The notes under the pieces are model-generated. The model was not told the DNA's origin, searched no databases, and saw only the letters and a list, made by a program, of their open reading frames with translations. Below, one piece after another: positions 1-6,832 of a DNA stretch of 19,565 nucleotides (position 1 is the stretch's first letter; each line of letters starts with the position of its first letter). The stretch spans positions 1-19,565 of the forward strand of contig CAZVEV010000087.1 in the NCBI GenBank assembly GCA_964625865.1, written 5' to 3'. The translations under genes and the position numbers were made by a program. Origin of the DNA: CAZVEV01 sp964625865. GTDB lineage: Bacteria > Planctomycetota > Phycisphaerae > SM23-33.

Positions 1-18
1 CGAGAGCGAAGGGATGCG

Positions 19-1515
19 ATGATGAGCATGAACGGACAGCCCGGCGCGCCGACGCGCCGGGAGTTTCTGAGGTTGATGGGCGCAGGTGCAGCCGCTGCTG
101 CAGTATCAGGGGTCGCGAAGCCGCAAGCGGCGCGGGGCGCCGAGAAGCAAGCGGGACGGAAGCCCAACATCCTGCTGATCCTCATCGACGATATGGGGTG
201 GAAAGACGTGGGGTTCATGGGCTCGACGTACTACCGGACGCCGCATATCGACAAGCTTGCAGCCGGCGGCATGGTCTTCACCAACGCTTACGCCAACGCC
301 GCCAACTGTGCCCCCACGCGGGCCTGCCTGCTGTCGGGCCAATACGGGCCTCGGCACGGCGTGTACACGGTGGCCTCGTCGGCCCGCGGGTCGAGCAAGG
401 ACCGCAAGCTCATCCCCACGCCGAACACCACCGTTCTGGACGACAAGAACGTCACCGTTGCAGAGGTCCTCAAGTCGGCCGGCTATGTCACCGCGACGAT
501 GGGCAAGTGGCACCTCGGGCCTGACCCGACCACGCAGGGCTTCGACGTGAACGTCGGCGGCAACACAGCGGGCCATCCGCGGTCGTTCTTCAGCCCGTAC
601 CGCAACAAGGACCTGCCCGACGGGCCCAAGGGCGAGTACCTGACCGACCGTCTGACCGACGAGGCCGTCAAGTTCATCAAGGCCAACAGAAACAAACCGT
701 TCTTCCTGTACCTGCCGCACTACGCCGTCCACACACCCATCCAGGCCAAGAAAGACATCGCCGCCAAGTACGCGGGCAAACCCGCCTCGCAAGGCCACGC
801 CAACGCCAAGTACGCCGCCATGATCGAGAGCGTCGACACGGGCATCGGCAAGATCATGGCGGCCCTCGATGAACTGAAACTCGCCGACGATACCGTCGTA
901 ATCTTCTTCTCCGACAACGGTGGCGTGAAGGGCATCACGTCGATGGAGCCGCTACGGGGAGGCAAGGGCTGTTACTACGAGGGGGGCATCCGCGAGCCGA
1001 TGATCGTCCGCTGGCCGGGCAAGGTCAAGGCCGGCTCGCGCTGCGAAACTCCGGTCATCGGCACGGACTACTACCCGACGCTGCTGGGAATCGCCGGCGT
1101 GCAGAAGCCCAGGGGCAAACTGCTCGACGGCGTCAGCCTCGTGCCTCTGCTTCGCGGCACGGGGGTGCTAAAGCAGCGCCCGCTGTTCTGGCACTTCCCG
1201 ATCTACCTCCAGGGCCGCATGACCGGCGCCCGGGACCCGGTATTCCGCACGCGCCCGGGCAGCGTCGTGCGCCTGGGCGACTGGAAGCTGCACGAATACT
1301 TCGAGGACGGCGGGATCGAGCTGTACAACCTCGCCGACGACATCGGCGAGGCGAAGGACCTGGCCAAGACCCACCCGGACAAGGTCAGACAGTTGCACAA
1401 GATCCTCGTCGACTGGCGCAAGGCGACCGGCGCCCCGGTCCCCACGGAGAAGAACCCCGATTACAAACCAAACGCCGCCAAGTCATCGCCGGGCGGAAGA
1501 AGACGCAGGACGTGA
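19..1515 (+). CDS. Tat-exported sulfatase (formylglycine-dependent, arylsulfatase A-like)
   Basis: This is a 498-residue sulfatase that hydrolyses sulfate esters, probably on polysaccharides, outside the cytoplasm. The N-terminus carries a twin-arginine signal (TRREFLRLMG, residues 12-21) followed by an Ala-rich stretch. The CxPxR signature that is converted to formylglycine is C97-A-P-T-R101, the form matured by the anaerobic or FGE-type machinery acting on Cys. Other alkaline-phosphatase-superfamily residues are visible: D57-D58 (metal), K163 and H165 in GKWHLG, H238, D299-N300 (metal) and K316 in RGGKG. The length is normal for the family. An AAGGG Shine-Dalgarno at about 9-13 supports the ATG at 19; ATGs at 22 and 28 are also possible. 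The substrate cannot be read from sequence. A second sulfatase follows after 137 bp. Confidence 0.95.
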   Translation: MMSMNGQPGAPTRREFLRLMGAGAAAAAVSGVAKPQAARGAEKQAGRKPNILLILIDDMGWKDVGFMGSTYYRTPHIDKLAAGGMVFTNAYANAANCAPTRACLLSGQYGPRHGVYTVASSARGSSKDRKLIPTPNTTVLDDKNVTVAEVLKSAGYVTATMGKWHLGPDPTTQGFDVNVGGNTAGHPRSFFSPYRNKDLPDGPKGEYLTDRLTDEAVKFIKANRNKPFFLYLPHYAVHTPIQAKKDIAAKYAGKPASQGHANAKYAAMIESVDTGIGKIMAALDELKLADDTVVIFFSDNGGVKGITSMEPLRGGKGCYYEGGIREPMIVRWPGKVKAGSRCETPVIGTDYYPTLLGIAGVQKPRGKLLDGVSLVPLLRGTGVLKQRPLFWHFPIYLQGRMTGARDPVFRTRPGSVVRLGDWKLHEYFEDGGIELYNLADDIGEAKDLAKTHPDKVRQLHKILVDWRKATGAPVPTEKNPDYKPNAAKSSPGGRRRRT

Positions 1516-1566
1516 TAGCGCGACGCCCTTGGTACAATGCGTCCTGATCGCGACGGCTGTTTAGCG

Positions 1567-1588
1567 GCGGGGCATCGCCCCGCGTTTT
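1567..1588 (+). terminator. Likely intrinsic terminator after the first sulfatase
   Basis: A perfect 7-bp stem (GCGGGGC, 1567-1573, with GCCCCGC, 1577-1583) has a 3-nt loop and is followed by GTTTT. This is the shape of a Rho-independent terminator, with a short T-tract. It lies 51 bp after the stop of the first sulfatase. Confidence 0.5.
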
Positions 1589-1607
1589 CCCGTCCCTTCG
1601 GGACGGG
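1589..1607. repeat. Short perfect hairpin between the sulfatase genes
   Basis: CCCGTCCC (1589-1596) and GGGACGGG (1600-1607) form a perfect 8-bp stem with a TTC loop. It directly follows the terminator-like hairpin and precedes the ribosome-binding site of the second sulfatase by about 30 bp. It may be a REP-type intergenic palindrome or a structure in the leader. Confidence 0.5.
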
Positions 1608-1652
1608 ACACCGAAGGCGTTGGGTTTCCATCACGAGAAAGGACCGAGAAAC

Positions 1653-3116
1653 ATGAGGCGACGTGAGTTCATGAAGACGCTCGGGGTCGGCGCTGCTGCG
1701 CTTTCAAGCGGTTTTGCGAAACCGCAAGCGGTTGCAGCGCGCGCGGAGGGACGCTCCGCGGCGCCCGCCAAGCGCAAGCCGAACATCATCTACATCATCC
1801 TGGACGAACTGGGGTACTACGAGCTGTCGTGCATGGGGCACAAGACCCACAAGACGCCGAACATGGACCGGATGGCCGCCGAGGGCGTACGGTTCACCCA
1901 GGCCCTTGCAGGCGGCCCGGTCTGCGGGCCCACGCGATGCTGCCTCATGACCGGCAAGCACATGGGCCATTCCTCCATGCGGACCAATCCCGGCGGGGCG
2001 GCCATGCGGGCCGACGAGGAGACCGTCGCCAGCGTACTCAAGCGGGCCGGCTATGCCACCGGCGGGTTCGGCAAGTGGGGCGTCGGCGACACGGGCACCA
2101 CCGGCGTGCCCGAGAAGCACGGCTTCGACGTGTTCTTCGGCTACTACCACCAGGTCCACGCGCACAACTACTATCCCGAACACCTGATCCGCAACAGCGA
2201 AATCGTGCCGCTTGAGGGCAATCCGCCCGGGCGCGGAAAGCAGGGCAAGACGTTCGCCCACCAGGTGATCTACGAAGAATCGATCAAGTTCATCAAGGCG
2301 AACAAGGATCGCCCGTTCTTCTGCTACCTGCCGTGGACGCCGCCGCACGGGCTGTGGAACTTCCCGCCCGACGAGCCGTCGCTGAAGCACTTCGCCGACG
2401 TCCCGGCCGGCCCGCCGCGGGTCTACGCCGCCATGGTCAACATGGTCGACCGCCAGATCGGCGATATCTTCGCCCTGCTGAAGAAGCTGAAGATCGATGA
2501 CAACACGATCGTCTTCGTCTGCGGCGACAACGGTGCGAATGCGTACTTCAGAGACGCCGCCCACCCGCGGGGCATCTTCTCGCCGAACGTGGACCCGCGC
2601 GGCAAGGCGGGGGAGTTTCGCGCCGGAAAGGGTGCGGTGTACGAGGGCGGACTGCGCGTGCCGATGATCGTCCGCTGGCCGGGCAAGATCAAGCCCGGAC
2701 GCCTCAGCGATCACCTGTGGTACTTCCCGGACGTGCTGCCCACGCTGGCCGAGATCGGCGGCGCCAAGACCCCGCCCGGCCTGGACGGGATCTCCATCGT
2801 CCCGACCCTGATGGACGACGGAAGCAAGCAGCCCAACCACGAGTACCTCTACTGGACCTACGGCGGGGCCCAGGCCGTTCGCATGGGCAACTGGAAGCTC
2901 GTCATCACAAAGAAGAAGCAGAACGAGCTGTACGACCTGGACAAGGACATCGCCGAGACCACCAACGTCGGGGCAGAGCATCCGGAGATCCTCAAGAAGA
3001 TGCTCGCCTACGCGGCTGCCGCGTACGAGCCGGCCCGTCCGGGCAAGGTCCTGGACCCGACGAAGCTGTACAAGCGACATCCCAAACCGCCGTCGAAGCG
3101 GAAGAAGAAGCGATAG
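1653..3116 (+). CDS. Tat-exported sulfatase, second copy of a different subfamily
   Basis: This is a 487-residue sulfatase. The ATG at 1653 is chosen because AAAGGA (1637-1642) precedes it and it starts a clean twin-arginine signal (RRREFMKTLG, residues 2-11); the frame stays open upstream to a TTG at 1620. The formylglycine motif is C91-G-P-T-R95. Other catalytic or metal residues visible are D51, K141 in GKWG, H232, D292-N293 and K326 in RAGKG. It differs from the first sulfatase in having D51-E52 where DD is usual, and GKWG instead of GKWHLG. The stretch GYYHQVHAHNYYP (163-175) fits an arylsulfatase subfamily I know to be common in planctomycetes. The basic C-terminal tail SKRKKKR is unusual. 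It probably acts on sulfated glycans with its upstream neighbour. Confidence 0.95.
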   Translation: MRRREFMKTLGVGAAALSSGFAKPQAVAARAEGRSAAPAKRKPNIIYIILDELGYYELSCMGHKTHKTPNMDRMAAEGVRFTQALAGGPVCGPTRCCLMTGKHMGHSSMRTNPGGAAMRADEETVASVLKRAGYATGGFGKWGVGDTGTTGVPEKHGFDVFFGYYHQVHAHNYYPEHLIRNSEIVPLEGNPPGRGKQGKTFAHQVIYEESIKFIKANKDRPFFCYLPWTPPHGLWNFPPDEPSLKHFADVPAGPPRVYAAMVNMVDRQIGDIFALLKKLKIDDNTIVFVCGDNGANAYFRDAAHPRGIFSPNVDPRGKAGEFRAGKGAVYEGGLRVPMIVRWPGKIKPGRLSDHLWYFPDVLPTLAEIGGAKTPPGLDGISIVPTLMDDGSKQPNHEYLYWTYGGAQAVRMGNWKLVITKKKQNELYDLDKDIAETTNVGAEHPEILKKMLAYAAAAYEPARPGKVLDPTKLYKRHPKPPSKRKKKR

Positions 3117-3119
3117 GCC

Positions 3120-3192
3120 GTAGGGCGTGCAACTGATTGCACGCGGAACGCATGGTGCGTCCTCTTCGCGTGCAACACGTTGCACGCCCTAC
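3120..3192. repeat. Nested 73-bp palindromic element (REP/BIME-like)
   Basis: The outer arms are 14 bp and perfect: 3120-3133 (GTAGGGCGTGCAAC) and 3179-3192 (GTTGCACGCCCTAC). Inside are a 9-bp pair (TTGCACGCG 3137-3145, CGCGTGCAA 3167-3175) and a 5-bp pair (ACGCA 3148-3152, TGCGT 3156-3160). Each half is also its own hairpin: GCGTGCAA-ctga-TTGCACGC (3125-3144) and GCGTGCAAC-ac-GTTGCACGC (3168-3187). The element can therefore fold as one long cruciform or as two hairpins. It sits 3 bp after the sulfatase stop codon. Confidence 0.8.
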
Positions 3193-3287
3193 CGCTGACG
3201 GCGTTCGGACGGTATACTCTCCCGCAATCGAGACCGGCGCCCATGCGCGACGCCGGCGAGAAGACCGAGACAGAGAAAGGGCAGATC

Positions 3288-4130
3288 ATGAAGATCGGTT
3301 GCTTCGCACTTGTCGAGCCGTTCACGTCGATGGCGCGCCAGTTCCAGGCCATTGCTGAAATGGGCATCAAGTACGCCGACATCACCGACAACCACAACGG
3401 CGGCATGCTCGGCGCGGAATATGGTTTTGCCGCCTCGGTGAGTCTCGACGCTCACCCGGCCAAGATCCGCGAGATGGTCGATGCGGCCGGGATCGAGCTG
3501 ACGGCCTTCTGCGCCCACGCGAACCTGTTTGACCCGGCCGCCCCGGACGTCTACGGGACCACCGAGGTGATCAAGGCGGTCCGCCTGGCGAACCTGCTGG
3601 GCATCAAGCACGTGATCACCACGGACTCCGAGCCGAAGACCGAGTTCGGCAAGGGCCTGTCGCATGCCGAGCAGATCTTCTCGATCCGCGAGAAGCTTCA
3701 CGCCCCGATCCGGTGGGCCGCTGAGCTTGGCGTGGAGCTGCTGCTCGAAACCCATGGCGAGATCACCGACTCGGTCGACGCGATGGGCGAGGTCCTCGAC
3801 GCGCTGGGTAACGAGGATACGGTCGGCATCTGCCTGGACACGGGCAACAGTTGGCTGGGCGGAGCTGAGCCGCTGGACTATGTCAAGACGTTCGGTTCGC
3901 GGATCAAGCACGTGCACTGGAAGGACATGCCCGAAGAGATGGTGCCCCAGCGCGGCAAGCTGACCGGGTGCGGCATGGCCGTGATTCCGCTGGGCGACGG
4001 CGTGATCGACCTGCCCGCGATCATTGACGCCCTCAAGGCCGCCGGGTTCGACGGCGCGACGACTCTCGAAGTCGCGGGGCCCGACAACGTCAAGAAGTCC
4101 GTCGAACGACTGAAAGAGTGGGGGGTGTAG
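3288..4130 (+). CDS. Sugar phosphate isomerase/epimerase (xylose isomerase-like TIM barrel)
   Basis: This is a 280-residue cytoplasmic protein of the AP_endonuc_2 / xylose-isomerase-like TIM-barrel family, whose members isomerise or epimerise sugars or cyclitols with a divalent metal. Four metal-ligand positions typical of the fold can be assigned: E154 (LLLETHGE), D184 (ICLDTGNSW), H210 (KHVHWKD) and E261 (TTLEVAG). The C-terminal part, from GDGVIDLPAIIDAL onward, is the usual last barrel repeat. The ATG at 3288 is chosen because GAAAGGG ends about 8 bp upstream; an in-frame extension upstream runs into the palindrome and is not supported. The gene follows the sulfatases and precedes a second isomerase and a dehydrogenase, which fits sugar catabolism. 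The substrate is unknown. Confidence 0.88.
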   Translation: MKIGCFALVEPFTSMARQFQAIAEMGIKYADITDNHNGGMLGAEYGFAASVSLDAHPAKIREMVDAAGIELTAFCAHANLFDPAAPDVYGTTEVIKAVRLANLLGIKHVITTDSEPKTEFGKGLSHAEQIFSIREKLHAPIRWAAELGVELLLETHGEITDSVDAMGEVLDALGNEDTVGICLDTGNSWLGGAEPLDYVKTFGSRIKHVHWKDMPEEMVPQRGKLTGCGMAVIPLGDGVIDLPAIIDALKAAGFDGATTLEVAGPDNVKKSVERLKEWGV

Positions 4131-4184
4131 TGAAAATGGGGACTGGCTCCGAAGCATAGCGCAGGTGCCTGTACCCACTTTCAC
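4130..4184. repeat. Imperfect inverted repeat between the isomerase genes
   Basis: The 21-nt arms 4130-4150 and 4164-4184 are complementary at 17 of 21 positions. The left arm begins GTGAAAATGGGGAC and the right arm ends ACCCACTTTCAC; the spacer is 13 nt. The left arm starts at the last base of the upstream stop codon. It looks like a decayed dispersed palindromic repeat and could also act as a 3' end structure. The remaining 70 bp to the next gene hold an A/G/C-rich ACACAG-type stretch. Confidence 0.6.
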
Positions 4185-4254
4185 GGATGGCGCGACAGAC
4201 GTTTCTTGACACAGAGGAACAGAGAAGAGTCACACAGACGAAAGGACATGACCT

Positions 4255-5097
4255 ATGAGCGAAAACTCTCTTGCGGACAGACTGGCGGTGTGCAGTTGGT
4301 CGCTCCAGCCGGCCGGCCCGGCCGAGCTGATCGACGACCTCAAGGCGATCGGGATCAGCAAGGTCCAACTGGCCCTGTGCCCCCTGGTGAACGACCCGGT
4401 CTGGGCCGACGCCGGGGCGCAACTGGCCGAGGCGGGCATCGAGATTGCCTCGGGGATGTTCGGCACGAAGGGCGAGGACTACTCCACGCTGGAGGCGATC
4501 AAGGTCACCGGCGGGATCGTGCCCGACGAGACCTGGGACGACAACTGGGCGCACATCCAGAAGGTCATCCCGATGGCGGTCTCGCTGGGCGTGAAGTTCG
4601 TCACGTTCCACGCCGGCTTCCTGCCGGAAGACCCCGCGGACCCCTCGTACGAGAAGCTCACCGGACGCCTCTCGCAGATCGCGGAGGCCTTCGCCGCCGC
4701 CGGGGTCGACCTGGGCCTCGAGACCGGCCAGGAAGACGCCGACACCCTCAAGGGCTTCCTCGACCGCCTGGCGGCGCCGAACCTGGGCGTGAACTTCGAC
4801 CCGGCGAACATGATCCTGTACGGCAAGGGCGAGCCGGTGGCCGCCGTCCGTACGCTGATGCCGTACGTCCGCCAGGTCCACATCAAGGATGCGATTCCCA
4901 CCGAGACGCCGGGCACGTGGGGGGCCGAGGTGGTTGTCGGCACGGGAGCGGTGGACTGGGTCGCTTTCCTGGGCGCGCTGGCCGAAGGGGGCATGAGCGG
5001 CGCGATGGCCATCGAGCGCGAAGCAGGCGACCAGCGGGCGGCCGACATCAAGACGGCAGCCGAATTCATCACCACCACCCTCGGGCAGGGAGACTGA
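4255..5097 (+). CDS. Sugar phosphate isomerase/epimerase (xylose isomerase-like TIM barrel)
   Basis: This is a second 280-residue TIM-barrel isomerase/epimerase, only distantly similar to its upstream neighbour. The expected metal ligands are E156 (DLGLETGQE), D182 (GVNFDPANMILYG), H209 (RQVHIKDA) and E254 (AIERE). The NFDPANM and QVHIKDA motifs resemble inosose dehydratase and tagatose/psicose epimerase-type members of the family. AAAGGA at 4239-4244 precedes the ATG at 4255 by about 10 bp. The stop codon is followed after 2 bp by the start of the Gfo/Idh gene, so the two are probably translationally coupled and act in one pathway. Isomerase plus Gfo/Idh pairs are typical of inositol-like or oxidised-sugar catabolism; the exact substrate is not shown. 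Confidence 0.88.
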   Translation: MSENSLADRLAVCSWSLQPAGPAELIDDLKAIGISKVQLALCPLVNDPVWADAGAQLAEAGIEIASGMFGTKGEDYSTLEAIKVTGGIVPDETWDDNWAHIQKVIPMAVSLGVKFVTFHAGFLPEDPADPSYEKLTGRLSQIAEAFAAAGVDLGLETGQEDADTLKGFLDRLAAPNLGVNFDPANMILYGKGEPVAAVRTLMPYVRQVHIKDAIPTETPGTWGAEVVVGTGAVDWVAFLGALAEGGMSGAMAIEREAGDQRAADIKTAAEFITTTLGQGD

Positions 5098-5099
5098 GC

Positions 5100-6104
5100 A
5101 TGATCAAAGTAGGACTGATAGGATTGGGCATGATGGGGCGGTTTCACTACGGCGGCTGGGACGCCGCTAACGGCGCGGAAGTCGTCGCCATTGCCGACAC
5201 CGACCCGAAGCGCGCCGCCGGCGACCTGTCGGGCGGATGGAGCAACATCGACGGCGAGACCGAGGCGTTCGACATGGAACGCATCACGGGCACGACCGAT
5301 CCGATGGAGCTGATCGGGATGGCCGACGTGGACCTGGTGGACGTCTGCGTGCCCACGCCGTTCCACGCCGACCTGGCCGTCGCGGCGCTCGAGGCGGGCA
5401 AGCACGTGGTCTGCGAGAAGCCGCTGGCGCGGACGTACGAACAGGCCCAGCGAATCGTCGCCGCCGCCGAGGCCGCCGACGGGCTGTTCATGCCCGCCAT
5501 GTGCATCCGGTTCTGGCCGCAGTGGGCGTGGCTCAAGGGCGTGATCAACGACGGGACGTACGGCGAGGTGCGCGGGGCGACGTTCCGGCGCGTCGCGTCG
5601 ATGCCGCCGGGCTGGTTCGGCAATGCGGAGATGTCCGGGGCGGCCGCCCTTGACCTGCACCTGCACGACACGGATTTCGTCCACTTCCTGTTCGGCGTGC
5701 CCCGCGCCGTCCAGTCGCAGGGGTACTCCAAGACGACCGACGGCATCGACTACATCATGACGCAGTACCTCTACGATGACGGCCCGATGGTGGCCGCCGA
5801 GGGCGGCTGGTGCCTCGCCGACGGCGCTGACTTCTCGATGCGCTACACCGTGAACTTCGAGAATGCGACGGCTGACTACGACATGGCCCGCGAAGACCCG
5901 CTGATCGTCGCCTCCGGCGGCGAGAAGCAGGCGATCGAATGCGACGCGACTGACGGCTACTGCGCGGAACTCGCCTACATGGCCGAGTGCGTCAAGGCGG
6001 GCACGCCGCCGACGGTTGTGACCGCCGCCGAAGCCGCCGAGTCCATCCGCATCGTCGAAGCCGAAGTCCAGAGCGTCCAGACCGGACAGACCGTCGAGCT
6101 GTAG
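5100..6104 (+). CDS. Gfo/Idh/MocA family NAD(P)-dependent oxidoreductase
   Basis: This is a 334-residue dehydrogenase of the glucose-fructose oxidoreductase / inositol dehydrogenase family, cytoplasmic (no signal peptide). The N-terminal Rossmann fold shows G8-L-G-M-M-G13. The conserved EKP is E106-K107-P108 (VVCEKPLA). The C-terminal domain has the catalytic-type motif D185-L-H-L-H189-D190. It probably oxidises a hydroxyl group of a sugar or cyclitol with NAD(P), in the same pathway as the isomerase that ends 2 bp upstream. A GGGAG sequence inside the end of that gene is the likely ribosome-binding site. The same frame stays open far upstream, across the isomerase gene, but that extension has no coding character. 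The gene is followed by strong hairpins and an intrinsic terminator. Confidence 0.93.
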   Translation: MIKVGLIGLGMMGRFHYGGWDAANGAEVVAIADTDPKRAAGDLSGGWSNIDGETEAFDMERITGTTDPMELIGMADVDLVDVCVPTPFHADLAVAALEAGKHVVCEKPLARTYEQAQRIVAAAEAADGLFMPAMCIRFWPQWAWLKGVINDGTYGEVRGATFRRVASMPPGWFGNAEMSGAAALDLHLHDTDFVHFLFGVPRAVQSQGYSKTTDGIDYIMTQYLYDDGPMVAAEGGWCLADGADFSMRYTVNFENATADYDMAREDPLIVASGGEKQAIECDATDGYCAELAYMAECVKAGTPPTVVTAAEAAESIRIVEAEVQSVQTGQTVEL

Positions 6105-6112
6105 ATCTTCCA

Positions 6113-6143
6113 CGCGCCCGCTTGCGGGCGCGCCGCTTGCGGC
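6113..6143. repeat. Two adjacent GC-rich hairpins after the Gfo/Idh gene
   Basis: CGCGCCCGC (6113-6121) and GCGGGCGCG (6124-6132) form a perfect 9-bp stem with a TT loop. GCCGC (6132-6136) and GCGGC (6139-6143) form a second stem, again with a TT loop. They lie 8 bp after the stop codon and may help protect the 3' end of the transcript. Confidence 0.6.
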
Positions 6144-6161
6144 TTCGCAACGAGATCCGAT

Positions 6162-6214
6162 CGCCCCTCGGTTGCGTCATGGAATCCTCCTGACGCACCC
6201 GAGGGGCGTTTCTT
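6162..6214 (+). terminator. Strong intrinsic terminator of the catabolic block
   Basis: The 18-bp arms CGCCCCTCGGTTGCGTCA (6162-6179) and TGACGCACCCGAGGGGCG (6191-6208) pair with one mismatch across an 11-nt loop, followed by TTTCTT. This is a textbook Rho-independent terminator and closes the plus-strand catabolic genes. Confidence 0.88.
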
Positions 6215-6284
6215 GTCTCCCATCCATTCACCGAACAGACGCCCCGCGTGAACCCCGATTCACGAAGAACCGCCGAGACTCTTG

Positions 6285-6312
6285 TTGACACGCGACCTCG
6301 CGGCGCTATAAT
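6285..6312 (+). promoter_or_regulatory. Consensus sigma-70 type promoter
   Basis: A perfect -35 TTGACA (6285-6290) and a perfect -10 TATAAT (6307-6312) are separated by 16 bp. Transcription would start near 6319, about 514 nt upstream of the first PEP-CTERM gene. It is the best promoter match I found in the window. Confidence 0.82.
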
Positions 6313-6318
6313 TACTTT

Positions 6319-6832
6319 TGCTCTGGTCCGCACGGGGAGCGGCGGAGCTTGATCAACTATCGAGGCTGAGCGTCGATCGCTCCCTCGCCCATGCCTCAAG
6401 GCCGCACCGGCCGAGTTCCTCATACGCTTTTGTTGTACTGTCTCCACGCTGTCGTTTCCGGCCTGCAGTCGGGCCTGTCCGGACAGCATGACCTTCGGGT
6501 AGCTCGCCGGCCGGCAGTGACCACGTGACCACCTGTTCAAAGCGTTCCGGTCTGCACATGAGGAGCTTGCCATGAAGACTCACTTCTCTCGTCCTCCGCC
6601 GTGATTCGGCGTGGGCAGTCCCCGGCCGGCAGGTACGGGGCAGCGGCTGGAGGCCCAGCCGGCCCTCTCAAGCGATGCGGCAGAGATCAACGCCTGCATG
6701 ACAGCACATCGTAAGTCTGGGTCGGTTAGGGAGCCACCCGCGGGCAGGCCCGGTGGAGGTCACAGCCCACCGGATATGCGGTGCTTCGAGATGCGTGCTT
6801 TCGAAGGCACACAGATGAAGGAGACAAAGACC
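6319..6832 (+). promoter_or_regulatory. Long untranslated leader of the PEP-CTERM transcript
   Basis: About 510 nt separate the consensus promoter from the first PEP-CTERM start codon. I see no conserved gene here. Visible structure includes the palindrome CTGTCCGGACAG (6475-6486), a tandem 8-bp repeat GTGACCAC (6517-6524 and 6525-6532), a very short ORF with a ribosome-binding site (6572-6604), and a 7-bp hairpin CCGGTGG / CCACCGG (6750-6756, 6767-6773). I do not recognise a known riboswitch class. It may be a structured leader, or a separate small RNA upstream of a second, unseen promoter. Confidence 0.45.
6572..6604 (+). CDS. Possible 10-residue leader peptide (MKTHFSRPPP)
   Basis: An ATG at 6572 is preceded by GAGGAG-type sequence (ATGAGGAGC, 6559 onward) at normal spacing and opens a 10-codon frame that ends in three consecutive prolines and TGA. 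Proline runs, especially before a stop, are known to slow ribosomes, so it could be a regulatory upstream ORF in the long leader. It is too short for coding statistics, and a chance occurrence is quite possible. Confidence 0.22.
   Translation: MKTHFSRPPP

Noticed and set aside
1533..1538. TACAAT as a -10 box for the second sulfatase
   Set aside because: No acceptable -35 lies 16-18 bp upstream, and a terminator-like hairpin follows before the gene.
1704..3185. A 493-codon minus-strand open frame opposite the second sulfatase
   Set aside because: Same codon-bias shadow effect. No signal peptide or domain is visible, and it runs through the palindromic repeat.
3213..3218. TATACT as a -10 box for the first isomerase gene
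   Set aside because: The position is plausible, but the sequence 16-18 bp upstream lies in the palindrome and has no -35 similarity, so I do not list it as a promoter.
3189..4184. A 331-codon minus-strand open frame opposite the first isomerase
   Set aside because: It is antisense to a well-supported TIM-barrel gene, and its composition is typical of a shadow frame.
4206..4211. TTGACA as a -35 box for the second isomerase
   Set aside because: No -10-like sequence is found 15-19 bp downstream.
4206..5099. A plus-strand frame open across the second isomerase and continuous with the Gfo/Idh gene, suggesting a larger fusion protein
   Set aside because: The upstream part translates to a low-complexity Arg/Gly/Pro-rich sequence, whereas the overlapping frame encodes a clear TIM-barrel isomerase. 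The Gfo/Idh fold begins exactly at the ATG at 5100 with a ribosome-binding site.
4479..6113. A 544-codon open frame on the minus strand
   Set aside because: It is antisense to the isomerase and Gfo/Idh genes and its translation is Arg/Gly/Val/His-rich without any motif. Such long antisense frames come from the strong G/C third-position bias.
6319..6832. The long PEP-CTERM leader as a cyclic-di-GMP riboswitch, RNase P RNA, SRP RNA or tmRNA
   Set aside because: I looked for the conserved core strings of these RNAs as I remember them and did not find them; only unspecific hairpins are visible.
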